Shown here: one piece after another, positions 20,357-25,267 of the stretch | Layout: every line of letters starts with the position of its first letter | Numbering within the stretch: the stretch's first letter is position 1 | From: Stereocaulon alpinum | Taxonomy: Eukaryota; Ascomycota; Lecanoromycetes; Lecanorales; Stereocaulaceae | Length of the DNA stretch: 25,267 bases | Direction: 5' to 3' | Assembly: GCA_018257865.1 (NCBI GenBank) | Contig: JAEUBA010000207.1 | Span: 1-25,267, forward strand | The notes under the pieces: model-generated | Told to the model about the DNA's origin: nothing | The model's input: the letters and a program-made list of their open reading frames with translations, nothing else | Database searches by the model: none | Made by a program: the position numbers and the translations under genes

Positions 20357-21797
20357 GTATTCTCTTATATTATTAGGAAATCTAGGGGGGTTAAAGGCCC
20401 TTTAGACGTAAAAGAAACCTTTCTAAAGTCGCCCCTTCTAGCTAAAAACTTTCGCTTATTAGCTTACTTATTATTCTACTCCGCCTATCTAACCTTATTA
20501 CTAAGCTTTATAATATTAGTAATAATAATCTCTATTACCTTAATAAGCCTTATAATACTTTAGTAGCTCCGCCGCCTTTAGCTTTTACTTATACTTAGGC
20601 TTCTTTATCTTTAGGGTTTTTATTACTAGTTTTACTTTAATAAGGAGTTTAGACTAAGAGAGCTATTCCTTAGTAAGTTAATATTATATTAGGAATCCTA
20701 ACCTAACTAGCTATCTTATAGCTACTCTTATACTAGTAACCTTAACTAGTATAATCTTAATATTATAAGTCTCTACCTCTTTAATAAGCTCCCTTTAAGT
20801 ATCGCTAAGCTTTAGGTAGTATAAGAGAATATACTTTATATTCTAATTCCTTTATCTATAACTATAGTAGGTATTATAAACCCTTAGTACTTTCGCCTTA
20901 TAAAGGAAGTAGTTAAACTTATTCTTTTTACTTTAGAGTTAGATTACTATTAAGCTTTCTACCTTCCTAAGCTTTAGGTAGTAGTTATACCTTTCTCTAA
21001 ATAATAGTTTATTCTATATAGGTATATAAGAGTACTTAGGGATAATATCCTTATATACCTCCTACTACTTAATCTACTTTACTATTACTTAGCCTTATAT
21101 CTTCTTAGCTAGGATACCTATATCTTAATACTCCTTAATATCTATTTTTAAGTTATACTAATATACCTTCCTCCTTATTATTATTACTACTTAATTCTAA
21201 TCCTTTACCTTAAGCTCCTATAGGGCCTATTCTTCCTTTTCTAATAATAGGGTTAGGTATATTAGGCGCGCCCTTCCTCTCCTTCCCTATAATCTTCTAT
21301 AGATTAAGCGGTTACCTTTAATTATTAAGGGGTATACTCCCCTTAGTACTTAATATCTTATAACTAGGGCGTTTAGATAGGTTTAGATAGGTATAATAAC
21401 TACTTCTACTTCTAAGACTTAGACTAGTATTACCTTATATACTCTAAGTACTATCCGTAGGTAGTTATTCTATATTATCGCGAGCGTCTTAATATACTTT
21501 TCTATAGCTCCCCGCCCCTTAGTAGGGGTATACTATATTAGAGTAGCGAATATAAGTATAGGCCTTACTACTATATTATATACCTTTCTATACTTTTTAA
21601 ATATAGCTCCCTAAGTTAATCCTACTAGGTACTTAATCGCTTAGGCTTAAGTAGTAGCCTTTATCTTTACCTACGCTATATATAGGCCCTAGCGGAGTTT
21701 AGTATTAATATATAGCCCTAAGACCCTAATACTTACTTCTAGCTTAACCTCTACGTTACTAAATTATACCGTCTCCTTTATATTAAACCTTTTAGGG
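20357..21797 (-). pseudogene. LINE 2: second copy of the LINE ORF2 3' half
   Basis: Reverse-complement copy of LINE 1 from about 9310 to 10565 and on to the 3' region at 17631-17827, nearly identical over long stretches. For example, 21190-21360 matches 9770-9930 with few, mostly transition differences. It starts just after the RT catalytic box region, because gypsy 2 is inserted exactly at 21797/21798; the missing 5' part may lie beyond that element. It provides the uninterrupted target for the Helitron array (20560-20590). Its 3' end stops near 20357 and lacks the tail seen in LINE 1. Confidence 0.88.
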
Positions 21798-22115
21798 TGT
21801 TACGGGTCTAGGCGTGATAAGGAATATACTAGGTAAGGTAGCCTAGGGACCGCTATTAGGTAACTAGTCGTAGTAGTCGTAGTAATTATAGGGTACGACT
21901 ACTACGCCTACGGCGACTAGTTATACTAGTCGTAATAGTTATAGGGTATAATTAAGGCGACCTAGGGGAGTATAGGGTTCCTCCCTTAAATATATAAGGA
22001 AGGGTTTTCCTTTAGTAGAATATTTTCTTATCTCCTTATATTTAACTTATATAATAAAGAGGAGTTTTAGCTAAAGATAATTTAATAACTATCTATCTCT
22101 ATTACCTTCTAATAC
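21798..22115 (+). repeat. 5' LTR of gypsy 2 (right edge approximate)
   Basis: Begins TGTTACGGG and carries a TATA-like TAAATATATAAG at about 21986-21997 for the element's own promoter. It contains a strong inverted repeat at 21862-21922. The right end is estimated from the start of gag-like sequence; no second LTR is available and the terminal CA would be altered by RIP. Confidence 0.65.
21862..21922. repeat. Hairpin-forming inverted repeat in the gypsy 2 LTR
   Basis: Two perfect nested stems: a 9-bp outer arm pair (21862-21870 with 21914-21922) and a 13-bp inner pair (21869-21881 with 21894-21906) around a 12-base loop. It also contains short direct repeats of TAGTCGTA. Neither CA nor TG occurs in it, so it is immune to RIP. 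Position in the U3 part suggests it could be regulatory, but this is inference. Confidence 0.8.
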
Positions 22116-22199
22116 TTAATATACTATATAATGTACCTATAGGAGTTAAACTACCCTATTATACTTTAAATACTATACTTTAGACTATATAGTATAAGT

Positions 22200-23600
22200 A
22201 CTTCTAGTTCTACCTTAGGGGAGAGACGGCGCGTTACGCCTAAAGTAATAAGTAGATTTAAAGAAAAGGACGTAGCTTTAGTTCCTAAAGAAGGAATTAC
22301 TATTAGTAATAGAGGAATAAAGTTACTAACCCCTATGAAGTTCTCTAGTAGGAAAGGAGGGTTAGATACGTTTCTCTAATAAATTAATCTATATATAGCC
22401 TTTAATATACTAAGCTTCTCTACTATAAAAGCTAGGAATATATTTTACCTATTATACCTTAAAGGCGACGCTACGGCAGCCCTTTAACCTTAGCTTAAGA
22501 AATATCTTTCGATTTAGGACCTTAATACTATAGAGGACGAGTCCTTAAAGATCGTCTCTAATAAAATATATATTAGGAATCTATTAAGGTTCTACTTTAG
22601 GGATAGTACTAAAGAAAGAAGGCTAAAATATAAGCTTATAAATCTTTAGTAGAAGGGACCTATAATAGAGTATATAGCGTAGTTTAGGGGAATTACCTAT
22701 TAACTTAATTAGTTAGAGGACGCTTAAGCCGCTATATATTAAAAAGGATTAAAAGATAAGGTTAAGGATAAGCTTACCTATTCTAATAATATTAGAAACT
22801 TTATATAGTTAGTATCTAAGGTCTACTCTATTAATAATAGGATATACGAAAGGAAGATAGAATAGAAGTCTTCCGCCTTAGTTACTAAGTTTAGGAGAAA
22901 GGAAAATATTTCGGCTATAAAGGCGAAATTCTCTAGGAAACCTTATAAGGGAAAGAAGTAGAAGAAGGACCTATTTAACGTAGAATACTATAGATACTAT
23001 AAAAGGGGATACTACTAAAATAAGTACCCTTAATAAGAGTAGGTAGCTATAGTAGGGGATATAAGCTTAGACTATATTAAATAGGAGTAGCTAAAACGGC
23101 TAGAGTAGTTAACTAATAAAGAGTATAACCGCTTAAGTTAGATAGCTTATTATAATAATTCGTACTAAACGTACCTTAGCGAAAAGGACGGATTAGGATA
23201 ATACCCTTAGAAACTAAGATACTAGGTATCTATAGTAAATAGTAAAGAATACTTTAGTAAGGATTAGGTTAATAATCCCCGCTAGGAACTATCCTTAGGA
23301 AGCGAGTTAGGAGAGCTTATAGAGGAAGAAGCTTTATTAAATAATAAAACCCTTAATAGGATTAAGGCTTTAAGGTTAGATACCTAAAGGACTTAAGAAG
23401 AACTATTAGAATCCTATTAATAGCGATTAGAGTATATAGAATAGTAAGTAATAGATCTATATAATAAACTAGATAAAGCTAAGGTATACGTACGAAAAGT
23501 TACTATAGATAAGCTAATATAGGTATTAATAGCCTCGCTAAGTAATAAATAGGCTAAGAAACTAGTAGAAAACGGCTAATAGTTATTATTAGTTACTAAG
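22200..23600 (+). pseudogene. Gypsy 2 gag with CCHC zinc knuckle
   Basis: Capsid/nucleocapsid region. A recognisable start-like MKFSSRKGGLDTFL lies at 22336; because ATG is so rare here it may be a surviving internal Met rather than the true start. The gag core follows (ILSFSTIKARNIFYLLYLKGDATAAL, TYSNNIRNFI). The knuckle at 22986-23027 has exact C-x2-C-x4-H-x4-C spacing with all four ligands converted to TAC (Tyr) at 22986, 22995, 23010 and 23025. The long Glu/Gln/Leu-rich stretch after it resembles the linker before protease. Stops are TAA/TAG only. Confidence 0.85.
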
Positions 23601-23959
23601 TTTTATAAGTCTTTTTAGAAGTCTATCTATAAGCTTCGCCTAGGATAAGACTAAAGGACTTATAGAGTTTAAATCTTTAATAGCTTAAAAGATCTAAGAA
23701 ATATTATAAGAGGATAAGTATTTAAATTTAGATAGTCTAGTCTACTAGAAACTCCCTAAAGGATTAAGGTTCTTAAAAGATAGAAGTATATTACTACCGG
23801 ACTAATAACTTATTCCGTAGGATTTATAGTTATTAATCTATTATTTAGATAAAGTAGTTAGGAACCTCTTAAAGCGTTAGGAAAAGATCCTACTTAATAG
23901 GTTTATTAAGGAGGACCTAATTACTAAGGACTCTAAGGGGGAACTTATAAAAAACTAGT

Positions 23960-25007
23960 AGGTTCTATAATAAATAGACTAAGTAGCGGAACTACTAAAA
24001 AGGTTAAATAAGTAGCCTCAGCCGAATATTATAATAATATTAGGTTTCGGTTCTAAGTAAAGGTTAATAGTATTCTAGTAAGGGTTATTATTAATAGTAG
24101 ATTAAGTAAGAATTTAATTAAACTAAGTTTCGTAAGGAAATATAGTTTACCTATATAAAAACGCGAGCTATACGCGTTAACGAACTTTAATAGATTAATA
24201 ATAGGGACTATTAATAAAAGTACTAAAATACTTAACCTAAGGATAGGACGAAGATATAAGAAATATACCTTTAATTTAGTATTAGGAGGGGTTAATAATA
24301 TTACCCTAGGAATCCTATAGCTAAAGAAAGCTAACCTATTAATAGAATAGGGTTCTTAGAATATAATATTTATAGATAGTATACTAAATAGAGTTCTACT
24401 AATCTAAGAATATAAGTTCCTCTTAGTAGTAGCTTAAACCTAAGAGGAAATAAAGGATAATTTTAAGTTAGGAAATATTATAGTACTATAGAGTTAAGTT
24501 AAACTTATAAGCGAGACTACTACTATAAAAATCCTAAATAAATATACGGAATTCAGAACTCTATTTTAAGAAGAGAGTATTAATAAAGCCCTTCCTAAGT
24601 ACTAACTATAGGACTATAAGATTAAACTAATCTTAGGTAAAGAACTTATAAAGAAGCTAATATACCTACTATTATAAGATAAAGCCGTTACTCTTATAAA
24701 GTATATTAAAGAAAATAAACAGAAGGGGTTTATTTAAAAATCTTAATTACCTATAGGATATCCTATCCTATTTATACCTAAGCTAGGTAGAGAATTAAGA
24801 CTATATATAGATTATAGAGTACTTAATAATATTACTATAAAGAATAGTTATCTATTATTATTAATAGGAGAACTTTAAGATAAGCTTTAGGGTAAGAAAT
24901 AGTTTACTAAGTTTAATATTCTAGAAGCGTTTAATCGAATATATATAAAGTAAGGTAATAAGTAGAAAATAGCTTTTCGTATAAGATAAGGTCTCTATAA
25001 ATACCTT
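23960..25007 (+). pseudogene. Gypsy 2 protease and reverse transcriptase (partial)
   Basis: The protease reads ILVRVIINSRLSKNLIK near 24070-24115. The D-S-G active triplet is now N-S-R (24093-24101), both changes TG to TA. It is followed by LNLRIGRRYKKYTF, NLVLGGVNNITLGI and, for RT, DYKIKLILGKELIKKLIYLL, GYPILFIPKLGRELRLYIDYR and FTKFNILEAFNRIYIK. In RT motif A the catalytic Asp is Asn at 24915-24917 (TTT-GAT to TTT-AAT). Both enzymes are therefore dead apart from the many stops. RT ends at GLYKYL (25007). Confidence 0.9.
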
Positions 25008-25008
25008 G

Positions 25009-25078
25009 ATTAATTGATTGGTTTATACGCCTATTCTAGTATCTATATATACTAATAAGGGTGTTCTATTATATTATT
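25009..25078 (-). repeat. Inverted copy of the LINE 1 3' tail
   Basis: Seventy bases match the reverse complement of 17812-17881 with two mismatches, including the AATC-type terminal repeat. The tail end faces, and interrupts, gypsy 2 RT. Upstream of the tail (25079 onward on the plus strand) LINE similarity drops sharply, so only the tail is shared. Confidence 0.88.
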
Positions 25079-25267
25079 TGTGAAACTAGTAGATAGTACA
25101 CGTAGTATACCTTTCCTAGCCGTAAGAGAAACTATAGTATAGTACCTAGATAAAAACTCCCGCTTATCCTTAATAATATAATTACTTTTAGTCTAGGGAT
25201 TATACCCTAGGCCTCCTTAATACCGGTAACTCTTAACTATATTCTTTAATATTATACTAAGCGCTCT
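25079..25267. other. Unassigned sequence; possible degraded minus-strand coding
   Basis: Not recognised. The minus strand reads for about 60 codons with only one TAA and one TAG (segments GGLGYNP, TKSNYIIKDKREFLSRYY, ARKGILRVLSTSFTNNI) and runs on into the shared LINE tail. It could be the end of a different LINE or SINE-like element, or host-derived sequence. It retains a few CA/TG (25080-25100). No family could be named. Confidence 0.35.

Larger units (their letters stand above)
21798..25007 (+). mobile_element. Gypsy 2: 5' LTR, gag, protease and RT, cut in the RT domain
   Basis: Ty3/gypsy element on the plus strand. Its LTR begins TGTTACGGG at 21798, precisely where LINE 2 similarity ends, so it inserted into LINE 2. 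The order LTR, gag, CCHC, protease, RT is complete up to the middle of RT. At about 25007 (GLYKYL, where VMPFGL should follow) the sequence switches to the inverted LINE tail. The 3' part is not in the window. Confidence 0.9.

Noticed and set aside
17812..25078. A 7.2-kb DNA transposon bounded by 70-bp terminal inverted repeats
   Set aside because: The inverted repeats are LINE 3' tails including the terminal short repeat. No direct target repeat lies outside them, and the interior consists of unrelated gypsy and LINE pieces with no transposase.
1..25267. Genuine alternative genetic code with TAA/TAG read as Gln
   Set aside because: The same dinucleotide bias occurs in non-coding parts and on both strands. 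Catalytic His, Cys, Asp and Gly residues are also replaced in the pattern of CpA to TpA change, and frame indels are present. A code change would not do this.

Overview
This window looks like a transposon graveyard from a filamentous ascomycete (Pezizomycotina) genome in which repeat-induced point mutation (RIP) has been very active. CpA and TpG are almost absent and TpA is extremely common: the 60 bases at 8881-8940 contain fifteen TA, no CA and no TG. Conceptual translations still read through whole transposon proteins. They are broken by TAA/TAG where Gln is expected, Cys and His appear as Tyr, and Asp/Glu/Gly appear as Asn/Lys/Ser/Arg, all as expected from CpA to TpA on either strand. ATG is so rare that essentially no intact gene remains. 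No host gene, rRNA or tRNA was recognised. The species cannot be named from this.

Layout. 1-1366: 3' part of a chromodomain Ty3/gypsy pol (+), then a polypurine tract and an LTR to about 1642. 1653-7645: a nearly complete autonomous Helitron (+) with recognisable ends (A|TC ... hairpin ... CTAG|T) and a dead Rep-helicase gene. 7646-10565: a non-LTR retrotransposon (LINE 1, +) from its endonuclease domain through the reverse transcriptase; its C-terminal end reappears at 17631-17881. The LINE is split by two Helitrons in tandem (both -): a full-length 6.5-kb element (10566-17108) and a 0.52-kb internally deleted derivative (17109-17630). They are joined head to tail and flanked by a 12-bp direct repeat of the LINE target.

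17881-20356: gag, protease and the beginning of reverse transcriptase of a second gypsy family (-), cut by the LINE 1 tail. 20357-21797: a second, 5'-interrupted copy of the same LINE (-). 21798-25007: a third gypsy element (+) with 5' LTR, gag, CCHC knuckle, protease and reverse transcriptase, inserted exactly at the LINE 2 break and itself cut at the RT domain. 25009-25078: an inverted copy of the LINE 1 3' tail. 25079-25267: unassigned sequence.

The elements do not cooperate as a system; they record successive nested insertions followed by mutational inactivation. The most unusual structure is the head-to-tail full-plus-short Helitron array with an apparent target duplication. Next is a 70-bp LINE 3' tail shared by two otherwise different upstream sequences. 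The same catalytic residues have also been lost independently in both Helitrons.
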